Assembly: GCF_015207605.1 (NCBI RefSeq)
Contig: NZ_JADEWO010000008.1
Location: forward strand, 104,258 to 168,257
Length of the DNA stretch: 64,000 nucleotides
Source: Oculatella sp. LEGE 06141
Lineage (GTDB): Bacteria > Cyanobacteriota > Cyanobacteriia > Elainellales > Elainellaceae
Reading direction: 5' to 3'
The translations under genes were made by a program, and so were the position numbers. The notes under the pieces were generated by a model that saw only the letters and a list, made by a program, of their open reading frames with translations, was not told where the DNA came from and ran no database searches. This document shows, piece after piece, positions 44,724 through 54,273 of this stretch (its first letter is position 1; each line of letters opens with the position of its first letter).

Positions 44724-45346
44724 TGGAAACGAAATCTCATAGTGTGCAGGGTCGTCCTCGCGCTTTTGACATCGATGTCGCTTTAGACCAGGCTTTGCTT
44801 TTGTTCTGGCGCAAGGGCTATTTGGGTACATCGCTCACCGATCTGACTGAGGCGATGAGCATTAACCGTCCCAGCCTTTATGCCGCCTTTGGCAACAAGG
44901 AGACTTTATTCCGTAAGGCACTCGATCGCTATCGCGATCGGCATACTCCATACCTGCGAGATGCCCTTGAAGAACCAACGGCTCGGAGAGTGATTGAGCG
45001 GATGATGCAGGGCGTTGTGGACTTAGTGACCCAACCAGACACCCCTTCCACCTGTCTGGTTGCACAGAGTTTGCTCGCCTGTGCCGATCCAGATGATCCG
45101 CTCCATCAGAAGTTGGTAGAATACCGAGCGGCAGACGAGATTGCCATCCGCGATCGCTTCGAGCGGGCGGTATCTGAGGGAGACTTGCCGCCTGATGCTG
45201 ACACTGCTGCCCTTGCCCGCTTTGTGCTCACGTTTAACTTTGGCTTGTCCGGGCAAGCAGCAAGTGGAGCCAGTCGCACGGAACTCCTGCAAGTTGTTCA
45301 AACGGCATTACAAGCCTGTCCGGCATTGAATTCCGACATGGAATGA
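44723..45346 (+). CDS. TetR-family regulator
   Basis: From ATG 44723 the product is 207 residues, the usual length; the frame is open upstream to 44633 but that part would overlap the operator. The N-terminal helix-turn-helix is in ALDQALLLFWRKGYLGTSL and LTEAMSINRPSLYAAFGNKE, the TetR signature. The C-terminal half is the ligand-binding domain, starting RYRDRHTPYLRDAL. It probably represses the divergent SDR gene and itself until an inducer, perhaps an aldehyde or quinone, binds. Confidence 0.93.
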   Translation: METKSHSVQGRPRAFDIDVALDQALLLFWRKGYLGTSLTDLTEAMSINRPSLYAAFGNKETLFRKALDRYRDRHTPYLRDALEEPTARRVIERMMQGVVDLVTQPDTPSTCLVAQSLLACADPDDPLHQKLVEYRAADEIAIRDRFERAVSEGDLPPDADTAALARFVLTFNFGLSGQAASGASRTELLQVVQTALQACPALNSDME

Positions 45347-45432
45347 GGAATAGATTATTTGCGATACAACCTTTGATAGTTATCTGATAGTTACTTGATA
45401 GTTAGTAGAGACCATCACGAAGAACACGAGTT

Positions 45433-45533
45433 AGGTTAAACGTTTGCGGCGCGGAGGAACGCTCGCCACTAAACCGGACGGTTCGGAGTGGTGCTGCACT
45501 CACATCAAAGCAATCGGTGAGGCAGTTTAACCT
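45433..45533. repeat. Structured 101-bp element bounded by 9-bp inverted repeats
   Basis: AGGTTAAAC (45433-45441) and GTTTAACCT (45525-45533) are perfect inverted ends. Inside, CCACT pairs with AGTGG and AACCG with CGGTT to form a nested hairpin (about 45466-45491), next to GTGCTGCAC. The element is GC-rich compared with its flanks. Tandem words GATAGTTA (three times, about 45376-45404) and CATTAAACT (twice, about 45536-45553) flank it. It lies in the 45347-45789 gap, which holds no recognised gene. It may be a small mobile element or structured RNA. Confidence 0.5.
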
Positions 45534-45789
45534 TTCATTAAACTCATTAAACTCATCCGGCAGCGGTCGATTCGTCAGTTGGAGTCACCGTTGAAGACTT
45601 GATGATGGTCAGATAGGTTCGTTTCAGGTGAGGGCGATCGAAACTGGAGCCAGGGTGACAGTCGATGTAGCAGATTAACTAACCCACCCTTGTGCTAAGT
45701 TGAGCGTTGTCTGCGATCGCTGATTTGAGCGATTATCTGCTTGCGTCCTGGGTGCTTGAAACAACTCTGACAACGTGGAGAAAACAAGG

Positions 45790-46269
45790 ATGAACGGTCC
45801 GCTTATCGCCAACATCGTATTGATGTACGGAATCCTTATTGGTGTCAATCTCCCGGCTCCTCTGCTCGGCCTTGACTTCCAGGAAGACAGTGTGCGCCAG
45901 CGTCTGTGGTACGAGCCACCTGGATACGTTATTCCAATCGTCTGGTTTGTCCTCTTTACGCTGTTGGGGATCGCGCGATACGAGCTTGCCAGGAGAAACC
46001 CAGGTGGAAATATTCACTGGTTGATCACTGGACTGGCAATATTGTGTGCAACCTACGCCTACTACACGCTTGGCTTATCCAAACTGACAGGTGTGTCGGC
46101 ACTGTGGTTTGGACTGGTGGGGAACGTAGCGGTTATTCTATCTGCTCTGCTAGTAGCGTATCAACTCGGAACTGCTTCAATGACCGCTTCTCTTCTGGTT
46201 GTACCTGTAGCTGTATGGACGGTATACGCTACCGCGATCGTGATCGGAGAGTTGATGCAACTGAAATAG
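45790..46269 (+). CDS. TspO/MBR-like membrane protein
   Basis: The 159-residue product (ATG 45790; GTG 45775 is an alternative) has five hydrophobic segments. The pattern WYEPPGYVIPIVWFVLFTLL resembles the W-x-P-P-x-W core of TspO/MBR proteins, and YAYYTLGLSKLTG-, LWFGLVGN-like segments follow. TspO proteins bind tetrapyrroles or other hydrophobic molecules in membranes and are linked to stress signalling. The match is partial, so a divergent relative is the best reading. No clear operon partner is visible. Confidence 0.75.
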   Translation: MNGPLIANIVLMYGILIGVNLPAPLLGLDFQEDSVRQRLWYEPPGYVIPIVWFVLFTLLGIARYELARRNPGGNIHWLITGLAILCATYAYYTLGLSKLTGVSALWFGLVGNVAVILSALLVAYQLGTASMTASLLVVPVAVWTVYATAIVIGELMQLK

Positions 46270-46461
46270 GCTTCCGCCAGATATACTGTAGAGTCGGATT
46301 TACAAAGGTGTTTAACCTTCTCCCTTCATGGAATGAGGCTGTAACAATCCGGGCTTAAAGACGCACAAGCACCTTGTTCATAGAAGAAATGACTTGAACC
46401 CGGCATCGAGGCGACCCGCTCCAGTAGGCAGTTAGAGAGCGATCGCACCAATTCTGCAATG

Positions 46462-46581
46462 TCACCTCTCAAGGACGGAGCAATGAAGCCATTTACAGCG
46501 CTGTTTGCCTTCGATCAACTGATTACGTTTGATACCATTGATTCCGTGACAAGCAGGACATTGAACGGGTTTTAGTAGCAT
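46462..46581 (-). pseudogene. Remnant of a transposase N-terminal zinc-ribbon
   Basis: From ATG 46581 the minus strand encodes MLLKPVQCPACHGINGIKRN, then QLIEGKQRCKWLHCSVLER and a stop. CPAC...GKQR.....HC is the zinc-ribbon that opens many IS transposases (CPxC...GkQRyxCxxC), with the second cysteine pair already altered (C-K-W-L-H-C). Nothing of the catalytic domain follows. It is the only insertion-sequence trace seen in the window and lies in the 620-base gap 46270-46889. Confidence 0.5.
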
Positions 46582-46768
46582 CAAGGGGCGCAAAAAGCAT
46601 AGTTTTAGCTCTTATCATTTCCACAGATCTCTAATATTGCTTAGCGAAAGCTACACATAGTAGAACTTTGAGCCAAACCAACACAAGAGCACAAATCAAC
46701 TCAAATCGCAGCTTCACCACCTTAAGGCTTTGTAGTCTTTCTTAAACTAACTTGTAGTATTTTTGTAC

Positions 46769-46774
46769 TATAAT
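46769..46774 (+). promoter_or_regulatory. Perfect -10 box upstream of the VOC gene
   Basis: TATAAT occurs 116 bases before the VOC gene start in an AT-rich stretch, next to a small dyad TAGTA/TACTA. No good -35 box lies 17 bases upstream, so it may need an activator. Confidence 0.35.
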
Positions 46775-46889
46775 TCAAACACAGGCACACCGTTTTACAT
46801 CATTCCTGCCCCTGTGGAGTGGTGCTTATGGAATGGAGTGGCATAAAGCGCTAGTACATTAATCCTTTGTTTCATTTAAGGAGGACACC

Positions 46890-47309
46890 ATGCAATTGAA
46901 CTCTTATTTGATCTTCAATGGTCAATGTGAAGCAGCATTTAAGTTCTACGAACAGTGTCTGGGTGGAAAAATTACAACAATGATGACTCATGCAGAATCG
47001 CCAGATTCTGAAATGGCACAGGTGCCGCCGGAATGGCGCGACAAAATTTTGCATGTAGGGCTGATGGTAGGCAACCAGGAATTGATGGGTTCGGATAGCC
47101 TCCCTGACTACTATGAAAAACCACAAGGATTTTCTGTATCCATTGGCATTGACGATCCAGCAAAAGCAGAGCGTATCTTTAATGCACTGGCAGAAAACGG
47201 AAAAGTGCAAATGCCATTGCAGCAAACGTTTTGGGCTTATCGTTTTGGGATGCTGGTTGATCAATTTAGCATTCCGTGGATGATTAACTGCGAAGTCGTG
47301 GCTGAATGA
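46890..47309 (+). CDS. VOC-family (PhnB-like) protein
   Basis: The 139-residue protein shows the paired beta-alpha-beta-beta-beta pattern of the vicinal oxygen chelate fold: MQLNSYLIFNGQCEAAFKFY, GGKITTMMTHAES, ILHVGLMVGNQELMGSD, FSVSIGIDDPAKAERIFNAL and FWAYRFGMLVDQFSIPWMIN. PhnB-like members are common and mostly uncharacterised; related folds include glyoxalases and resistance proteins. AAGGAGGA is an excellent ribosome binding site. The DUF1579 gene follows after 46 bases and is probably co-transcribed. Confidence 0.93.
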   Translation: MQLNSYLIFNGQCEAAFKFYEQCLGGKITTMMTHAESPDSEMAQVPPEWRDKILHVGLMVGNQELMGSDSLPDYYEKPQGFSVSIGIDDPAKAERIFNALAENGKVQMPLQQTFWAYRFGMLVDQFSIPWMINCEVVAE

Positions 47310-47355
47310 GCTGGGATGAAGCAACGAAACAAATACAACGCAATAGGAGACAACA

Positions 47356-47838
47356 ATGAAAATTGAACCACAACATGAACACCAGTGGCTACAAAAACTC
47401 GTTGGCGAGTGGACATATGAAATTGAAGCAGTGATGGGATCGGATCAGCCGACCGAGACGGCTACTGGAACTGAAAGTGTGCGATCGCTCGGTGGACTCT
47501 GGATTCTGGCAGAAGGACAGGGCAACATGCCCGGTGGCGATACGGCAACAACAATGATGACCATTGGATACAACCCACAAAAACGGCAGTATGTGGGGAC
47601 ATGGGTTGGATCAATGATGACCTATCTCTGGCTATACAACGGTGAATTGGATGCATCCGAAACGGTGCTGACGCTCAATTCCGAGGGGCCCGCAATGTCT
47701 GCGGAGGACAAGATGGCGCAGTATAAAGATGTGATCGAGTTCAAGAATGACGATCACCGGGTGTTAACTTCGCATGTACTGGGGGATGACGGGAAATGGC
47801 ATCAATTCATGACCGCACACTATCGGCGCAAGCAGTAG
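47356..47838 (+). CDS. DUF1579 family protein
   Basis: The 160-residue protein fits DUF1579: HQWLQKLVGEWTYEIEAVMG near the start, then ESVRSLGGLWILAEGQG, TTMMTIGYNPQKRQYVGTWV, and RVLTSHVLGDDGKWHQFM at the end. It should be a lipocalin-like beta barrel. AATAGGAGACAAC precedes the ATG. Genes of this family often accompany PhnB/VOC genes, as here. Function is unknown. Confidence 0.92.
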   Translation: MKIEPQHEHQWLQKLVGEWTYEIEAVMGSDQPTETATGTESVRSLGGLWILAEGQGNMPGGDTATTMMTIGYNPQKRQYVGTWVGSMMTYLWLYNGELDASETVLTLNSEGPAMSAEDKMAQYKDVIEFKNDDHRVLTSHVLGDDGKWHQFMTAHYRRKQ

Positions 47839-47931
47839 CCGCATAATCCGACAGTTTAATTAGCTCCAATGTCTATGGTTTTCTGAGGGGTGCTGCTGAG
47901 CTGAAAAGGTAGAATAAGGTTAAACGCCTGC

Positions 47932-47957
47932 TGTAGGGGCAATGCCATGCCCCTACA
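47932..47957. repeat. Perfect 10-bp hairpin after the VOC-DUF1579 pair
   Basis: TGTAGGGGCA and TGCCCCTACA flank a six-base loop. This TGTAGGGGC palindrome type is frequent between cyanobacterial genes. It lies between convergent genes (DUF1579 plus, sensor kinase minus) and could end transcription from either side, though without a T-run. Confidence 0.6.
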
Positions 47958-48114
47958 CATTCATACATGCATTCCGGGCACGGCTGAATACAAGATGAAT
48001 CGCTGAGAGGGTACGACTCTGATCACCTCCTAAAACTCTCAAGTTTGCGAAACCTTGAGGGTTCAACGTTTCCTAGAATCGGGGGGCAAGTTCATACTGT
48101 ACAGCAACGCCCTT

Positions 48115-51100
48115 TTACTGATCCAATGAGAACTTTAATGTAAAGGTGGTTTGCTCTACAGAGCTATCAAGCTGAATGGAAGCACCTAAACACTTGACTA
48201 GTTTCTTAACCAGTGCCAACCCTAACCCAGTGCCACCGTGCTTCCAGGGATCGTTGTTAGGAATTCGGTAGAACTTATCGAAGACTCGCTCTCGTTCTTG
48301 CTCAGGAATTTCTACCCCGGTATTGGTTACGCTGATGGTGAGTAGTAAAGAAGCATCCGGTTGATTGTTTTCATGTAATTCAACTGCCACAATGATTTGC
48401 TCGTGGGTTGGGGTATACTTGCAAGCATTATGTAGGAGTTCAGTCAAGATACGTTGTAGGTATGGTTCGTCCACCCGGAGCAGGGGTAGGTTATCAGGCA
48501 GACGATAAAGCAACAACTGCTGCTGGTTGCGGGCACGTTCTTCAAAGGGTTCTGCAATGGCAGGGAGCCAATCTTTCAAATCGAGCGAGGTTGGTTCTAG
48601 TTCAATCTGTCCTGATTCTAGCCGGGATAAATCAAGCAGGTCGTTGATCAAATTAGTTTCTCGATCGCACTCTTCTCGCAAAATTTGGAAGTAACGGTTC
48701 ACTTGAAAATCTTGATGATTCTGCGATCGCAAAACGATCTCCAGCATTTGAGCCGCCATTTTGATATTGGCCATGGGCGATCGCAACTCATGGGACACCG
48801 TACTCAAAAATTCATCTTTAAGAATACTCAGGCTTTCTAACTCCCGAGCGTGAGATTGAATTTCTTGATAAAGGCGAGACTGGCGTAGCGCGATCGCGCA
48901 CTGGTTAGCCACCTGTTCTATTAAACCGACTTCCGATGGATCAAAGATTTGCTCGGCGGGCTTAACCAAACACAGGTCGCCCAACACATCCTGATCGCTG
49001 ACAATCGGGCAGGCTAAGATCGTAGATCGTGCTAAGTCAAGCTGAGGACTGAGCAAACATACCTGAAACGGTTGGCCGCTCAACAACTGCTGAAATTCCT
49101 CAGCATAGTCACTCATAACTACGGTTCTCCCGCGAACAGACGGAAACAGGAGCGTGTAGTCATCACTAATGGTGGCCAGAGTATAGTCCGCGTTGTACAG
49201 TGCCGCCGTACAGCGCAGCACGCTAAGCGCACGACCCAATTCCTGCACCACTGTTTGTAAAATTTGAGCTTCGTCCAGCGAATAGCGAACAGCATTTGTA
49301 ATTCCTTTTAACGCGGCTTCACGATGTAAGGCATGTTGCAACTCAGCCGTACGCGCTTCAATCTGCTGTTCTAAATTGGTATTAAAGGCTTGAATTTGTT
49401 GATACAGTTCAGATTGTTGAATGGCGATCGCTAACTGGTTGGCAATGGTCACCATCACCTCAACTTCGGCATCCTGCCAGGTGGATGGAGGTTGTGATTT
49501 TGCCAGACTCAACGCACCCCACACCATTGACCCAATTTGCAGCGGTATTAGCAACCAACTGCCGGGAACCATTTGTGCTGCTTGCAGATTAAATTCATCT
49601 TGAATCTGGCTGGTATCGTCCACACGGATCACTTCAAGGCGCTTTAACTGAGCCGCGATCGCATTACCTTCATCCGGAATGTCTACGCCCAACCTTTCTG
49701 GCCTATCTGAAGTGCGCCGATAATTGGCAACCGTGCGCCAAAGTTGTTGATCGGGATGATACTGCACAATTTCCATCCAATCAATTTGAGACAGCTCCAG
49801 AATTTCTTCAGCCGCTGTAGAGAAGACAGCAGACAAATCTAGTGAGTTACGAATTGCTTGAATGACACGATTCAGTCTTTGCTCTTTCTCAAGTTGATGG
49901 TGTAGCGCCAGTTCTGCCTGTTTGCGATCGGTAATATCCGTATCCGTTCCAATGATCCGGTAAGGACGACCATCGCCATCTCGGATGGCATGTCCCCGAG
50001 CCAGCAACCAGCGAATACTGCCGTCTTTGTGCAGCATTCGATGCTCCAGCTCAAAGATAGGAGTTTGTCCCTCAATGTGAGACGCGGCGGTTTGTTGCAT
50101 AATGGGCTGATCATCAGAGTGAACCAATGAAGCCCAATCCTCCAGACGATTGTTGATTTCAGCGTCATCATAGCCCAACAGGCTTTTCAGCATGGGATCA
50201 ACGTAGATGTCATTCGTCTCAAGATTCCAGTCCCAGACTCCTACCTTGCCCGCATTGACCGCCAGCGCATAGCGTTGTTCACTCTGACGTAGCGCTTCCT
50301 CTACCTGTTTCAGTTCCGTGATGTTGCGAATACTGGCAACCACTCCAGAAATGGTGCCATTCAGCTCAAAGTAAGGCGTATAGGTAATGCTCAAGGCTGT
50401 AGAAACACCCGTTGCAGACTCATGGTATGTTTCGTATCGAAGGGTCTCTCCTGCCAACGCGCGATCGAGCATTGGTTTAATCGTGGTTGCAAAATCGTCC
50501 TGATCAATGACCTCACTCATGGTATGTCCAATGATGTCGTCATACGATTTCCCGTGCCGCTCCACATAGGCTTGATTCACAAACCGATACCTGTAGTTGC
50601 GATCGACCAGAGCAATCTCATCACTAGTAGCAGACACAATGCGTTCATACTGCCGCAGCGCCTCCTCAGCCCGTTTACGTTCGGTGATATCAATATCAAC
50701 TGAACTAACACGCCAGCCGTTCAGGGTTTCATCCCATTGAGACGTGCGGGTACTCTCAATCCAGCGCAGGCTACCATCGTTGTGGCGGAAACGATATTCA
50801 ATCCGGGCAACACCCTGCGAAACGATCGTCTCCGTCGCTGGAATAATGACTGCTTGCAGGTCATCTGGTAGAACGTGCGACCACCAGACTCCTTGCATCA
50901 TCTCTTCGGGGGTGAACCCAAAGATCGCCATGCAGCCAGCGGAGTAGTAAACGGGTTCCCAGGGGCGATCGGAAACAACATGAAAACTGGCAATGGCTGC
51001 ACCTGCACTGTTCAGAATATCGTTCAGTTTAGCTTCTGCCGCCTGATAGCGGGATTCACTCTGGCGCAAATGCTCTTCCAGCAATTTCTGTTCGGTTACG

Positions 51101-52455
51101 TCAAATTCAACCCCATCCCACACAATGCGCCCATCGGGTAAGCAACGAACAGCGGAGCGTAAATGACTCCACACCAACCGCCCGCTGGGAGTGCGTTTAC
51201 GAATTTGCAGATCGATAGGGGACTGGTATCGTTTAGCGTTTTCTATCGCTTCGTCTAGCTTGGCCTGGTCTTCCTCAAGAACCTGGCTAAAGAGCACTGC
51301 CGGGTTTTGCAGGATCTCTTCGGGTTTTACTTCAGAAATGCGTTCAATTCCAGCGCTGAAGTAGGTGAAATGATGTAAGCCGTCCAACTCCTGACAGATT
51401 TGATAGATCGCCCCATTGGGCAGGTTATCGCCAATGGCACGAATGAGTTCTTCTTGCTGTTGTAGCACCAGCTCTGCATCTTTACGCTCGGTGATATCAA
51501 TTGCAGTTCCCAAAATTTTAATGGGTCGTCCGGTGTCATCTCGTTCAAAAATGACATCTCGCGATTGCAGCCAGCGCCAGCTTCCATTCTGGTGACGCAT
51601 TCGATATTCCAACTCCATGACGACACCATCTGCCATGCTCTCCAGACGTTGAACATTTTGTTGAATGTGGGGCAAATCGTCTGGATGCCAGCGGTCAAGA
51701 AAAAAAGCGGCTCCCTGCTGGTTAACCTCTTCCTGGGTGTAACCCAATATGGCTGCGATTTGGCGGTTGACGTAAGTGTTACGCTGGGCCACCAGGTCGA
51801 AGATGTAAAGCAAATGCGGCGAATCATCAGTGATGCGTTGCACAAAATCGCGGCTGTGGCGCAGCGCTGCTTCGGTACGTTTGCGATCGCTAATATCCGT
51901 TGCCATCGTAGTAATCACCCAGCAGTCTCCCTCCTGCCTCCACTCAGCAGTAAACGTCTCGCTGATCCAGCGCAGGTTACCGTCCTTGTGCTGAAATCGA
52001 TATTCTACTTGAGCCGTTTGCTTCTCGTCGGGGGACGGGGTTTGAACCGCAAAAATCGCTGCGATGGCCGGAGTGATGACCGTGTCTAAATCTTTGGGAA
52101 ACACCCGCGATCGCCACAGGTCGGGATAGCTTAAAAACTCCTGTACGGTGTAACCAAACACCACTTCGCACCCTGCCGAGCGATATTCATATTCCCATTG
52201 CCGATACTTGTAGGCTCGAAAGCTAGCAATAGCGGCGCTCGTGTTGTTGAGAATGCCATTGAGTTTCGTTTCAGTTGCCTGACAATAGGCTTCCCGTTCA
52301 GATAACGCCTGAGAGGTCTGTTCTAGTTGCCGTTCTAACTCAGCATTTCTGGCTTGCAACACCGCAATATCTTCTAAAACGGAGTCAGAAGATAAATTGT
52401 CACCTCGATCGCGTTGCGGAACAGAGTCTTCGCTGGATGTCTGTGAGTTAGACAT
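48115..52455 (-). CDS. Soluble multi-PAS/GAF sensor histidine kinase
   Basis: This 1446-residue protein opens with a coiled coil (about 28-65). Six PAS/PAC units follow (about 70-188, 195-322, 325-458, 468-590, 598-718, 722-845), each ending in the usual D.DITERK/DITDRK motif. Then come GAF 1 (about 870-1010), GAF 2 (about 1048-1195), HisKA with HELRSPM (His near 1218) and HATPase_c (about 1340-1445, TNTGVEIPEQERERVFDKFY). No receiver or membrane segment is present and no response regulator gene is adjacent, so it is an orphan kinase. It is the fourth giant sensory kinase in the window. Confidence 0.95.
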   Translation of the reverse strand: MSNSQTSSEDSVPQRDRGDNLSSDSVLEDIAVLQARNAELERQLEQTSQALSEREAYCQATETKLNGILNNTSAAIASFRAYKYRQWEYEYRSAGCEVVFGYTVQEFLSYPDLWRSRVFPKDLDTVITPAIAAIFAVQTPSPDEKQTAQVEYRFQHKDGNLRWISETFTAEWRQEGDCWVITTMATDISDRKRTEAALRHSRDFVQRITDDSPHLLYIFDLVAQRNTYVNRQIAAILGYTQEEVNQQGAAFFLDRWHPDDLPHIQQNVQRLESMADGVVMELEYRMRHQNGSWRWLQSRDVIFERDDTGRPIKILGTAIDITERKDAELVLQQQEELIRAIGDNLPNGAIYQICQELDGLHHFTYFSAGIERISEVKPEEILQNPAVLFSQVLEEDQAKLDEAIENAKRYQSPIDLQIRKRTPSGRLVWSHLRSAVRCLPDGRIVWDGVEFDVTEQKLLEEHLRQSESRYQAAEAKLNDILNSAGAAIASFHVVSDRPWEPVYYSAGCMAIFGFTPEEMMQGVWWSHVLPDDLQAVIIPATETIVSQGVARIEYRFRHNDGSLRWIESTRTSQWDETLNGWRVSSVDIDITERKRAEEALRQYERIVSATSDEIALVDRNYRYRFVNQAYVERHGKSYDDIIGHTMSEVIDQDDFATTIKPMLDRALAGETLRYETYHESATGVSTALSITYTPYFELNGTISGVVASIRNITELKQVEEALRQSEQRYALAVNAGKVGVWDWNLETNDIYVDPMLKSLLGYDDAEINNRLEDWASLVHSDDQPIMQQTAASHIEGQTPIFELEHRMLHKDGSIRWLLARGHAIRDGDGRPYRIIGTDTDITDRKQAELALHHQLEKEQRLNRVIQAIRNSLDLSAVFSTAAEEILELSQIDWMEIVQYHPDQQLWRTVANYRRTSDRPERLGVDIPDEGNAIAAQLKRLEVIRVDDTSQIQDEFNLQAAQMVPGSWLLIPLQIGSMVWGALSLAKSQPPSTWQDAEVEVMVTIANQLAIAIQQSELYQQIQAFNTNLEQQIEARTAELQHALHREAALKGITNAVRYSLDEAQILQTVVQELGRALSVLRCTAALYNADYTLATISDDYTLLFPSVRGRTVVMSDYAEEFQQLLSGQPFQVCLLSPQLDLARSTILACPIVSDQDVLGDLCLVKPAEQIFDPSEVGLIEQVANQCAIALRQSRLYQEIQSHARELESLSILKDEFLSTVSHELRSPMANIKMAAQMLEIVLRSQNHQDFQVNRYFQILREECDRETNLINDLLDLSRLESGQIELEPTSLDLKDWLPAIAEPFEERARNQQQLLLYRLPDNLPLLRVDEPYLQRILTELLHNACKYTPTHEQIIVAVELHENNQPDASLLLTISVTNTGVEIPEQERERVFDKFYRIPNNDPWKHGGTGLGLALVKKLVKCLGASIQLDSSVEQTTFTLKFSLDQ

Positions 52456-52719
52456 AATTAGAATCAGGTCGCTTGGAAAGACGGTAGCACTGATGCCATC
52501 CTACTCGCTAATCTAATGCATCCAGCCAGGTCTAACCCAGTAATCTAGGATATCTCAGAGAGTGTTTGAACCGTAGCCAGTGGGCTGCATTTGCCCACTC
52601 CGTTCCCTCAAATTGGGAGATTTCCGAGCCACTGTTGTTTCAAGGTGCCCGTTCGGCTGAGCGCTCACGTCGAAGCCTAACCGCAGGTGATTGAAGGGGT
52701 TATGCAGCTATTTGCACAC
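52456..52719. other. Intergenic region with one copy of a 40-bp dispersed sequence
   Basis: At 52558-52597 lies GTTTGAACCGTAGCC...GCTGCATTTGCCC, which is repeated with changes at 56098-56137 (GTTTGAAACGTAGCA...GTTGCATTAGCCC). A 10-bp palindrome TGAGCGCTCA lies at about 52656. The sensor kinase promoter must be here. No gene is seen. Confidence 0.4.
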
Positions 52720-54273
52720 CTATGGATCAACAAGCTTCAATAACGAGACATTATCTTGTACTACTGGTTCAACAGTGAATGAGTTGGCCTGTAGCGCTTG
52801 CAATAGAGCATCAGTAGGATAAAACAGAAAGCGATCGCCCCCATCTGGCAGATCAGGCACCATTGGGTCAATGACTAATTGAAACTGAACCTCATCCTTA
52901 ACCAGATGGCTCAGGGAAATCACATTGCCAAGCGTGTTATCCCACAGGCTGCTGATCACAACGGCTTGGTCAAGCTGGTTGAGAAACCTCGCGTTACTCG
53001 CATTACTGTAGCTAACGCCCTTAGTCCACCATGTTTCGGCGTGCCAACTCAGCCCGCAGGAAATCACCCCCAGTGTTAACAGCAGCAACAGCAGGCCACG
53101 ACCCAGCCGCCGCTGTAAAGAAGCACAGTGCTGGAGTAAATGAGTGATGAGATAGGCGATCGCCAGTTGTACACCCACCAGAGTTGGCACAAAGTAACGG
53201 GTAGACGACGATCGCTGTCCGCCTAAAACCAGATCGGGTAAGATCAGGGCGATCGATGGCAACACCACAAGCAGCACAACCAGCAGCCGGGAGCGGAACG
53301 GCGCACGGCGGCAGAGTAGCCAAAGCGCACATCCCAACATCATTAAAACAACAGGCGGCACGATATAGGTGTAAACATGTTCCAACGGCACCCCAAAATC
53401 AATAAAATCGCTGCTGAAATGAAGCCCCCACAGTTTGACTAAAACGGACTTGGGTGGTGATGCAGTAGTCCACGCTGTTTTAGAGCGCAAGGCCAGCCAG
53501 TTGCGAATTAGCACAATAATCCAGGGGACAAAGGCCAGGGAGCCAACCAGAAGCGAGACCAGGAAGCGGCGAAGACGTTGCCAGGTGAACGTATGCGGCG
53601 CGAGGACAACTAACCCATGCGCGAATAACGGCACAACCGCCAGCAGAGAAATGTTGAGATTGAGAGCCACTGTTGCCGCATACAGACCCCAACTCCCTTT
53701 AGTATTAAGGCGCAGCGATCGCAGCAGGGCAGCAGCAGCAAGCAAGGTAGCCAGCGTCCACAGGCTGTATTGACGGGCTTCCTGAGCATAGAGGACATGA
53801 AAGGGCGAGACGGCAAAGAGGGCGATCGCCACCCAGGGAACGATAACCGAGTCAAACAATTCACGGCAGAGCCAGTACAGCGCTGGAAAGGCCAGTAAAC
53901 TAATCACAACCGACACGCTTCTTACCGCTGCCACCTCGCTGCCAAACTGCTCCATCCAAAAGCGGGTTAGCAGGTAATAAAGGGGTGGATGTTCTGGATG
54001 GGTTGTAAGAGCCTGCCAGGTCTGCGCCCAGCCATGTTCAGGGCTTAACCGTTGATACTGCAACAGGCTCTCTGGAGAAAGCAGCCGACCCGAAAAGACA
54101 GTAGGAACGATTTCATCGGAGAGATAGCCTGCCGAGCGAATAGAAGTAAACACTTCGTCGTGCCAATATACTTTTTGGCCGATGTGGGTGACCCGAAAGA
54201 AAAGTCCCAACACCAGCGCCGCCACGACCACAAACATCAGCCTGGAGCGCGAGGAAATGAGAGGATGTTTCAT
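52720..54273 (-). CDS. GT39/ArnT-like membrane glycosyltransferase
   Basis: About 517 residues from ATG 54273 (GGAAA upstream); ATG 54360 is an alternative that adds 29 residues. The first membrane segment (MFVVVAALVLGLFFRV) is followed by an acidic loop with HDEVFT (the catalytic D-E type motif of GT-C enzymes), then HPEHPPLYYLLTRFW, and about ten further hydrophobic segments. Such enzymes move a sugar from a polyprenyl-phosphate donor to a protein or lipid on the outer face of the membrane. It is divergent from the HHL1-like gene. Confidence 0.9.
   Translation of the reverse strand: MKHPLISSRSRLMFVVVAALVLGLFFRVTHIGQKVYWHDEVFTSIRSAGYLSDEIVPTVFSGRLLSPESLLQYQRLSPEHGWAQTWQALTTHPEHPPLYYLLTRFWMEQFGSEVAAVRSVSVVISLLAFPALYWLCRELFDSVIVPWVAIALFAVSPFHVLYAQEARQYSLWTLATLLAAAALLRSLRLNTKGSWGLYAATVALNLNISLLAVVPLFAHGLVVLAPHTFTWQRLRRFLVSLLVGSLAFVPWIIVLIRNWLALRSKTAWTTASPPKSVLVKLWGLHFSSDFIDFGVPLEHVYTYIVPPVVLMMLGCALWLLCRRAPFRSRLLVVLLVVLPSIALILPDLVLGGQRSSSTRYFVPTLVGVQLAIAYLITHLLQHCASLQRRLGRGLLLLLLTLGVISCGLSWHAETWWTKGVSYSNASNARFLNQLDQAVVISSLWDNTLGNVISLSHLVKDEVQFQLVIDPMVPDLPDGGDRFLFYPTDALLQALQANSFTVEPVVQDNVSLLKLVDP

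Noticed and set aside
45433..45533. Integron attC site
   Set aside because: The ends are inverted and structured, but the canonical RYYYAAC/GTTRRRY core sites and gene-cassette context are missing; kept only as an element of unknown type.
46370..46400. tRNA-like T-loop word GGGTTCAAGTC on the minus strand
   Set aside because: The flanking bases do not form a T-stem and no acceptor or anticodon arm can be drawn.
47932..47957. CRISPR-like repeat unit
   Set aside because: It is a single palindrome with no regularly spaced copies.
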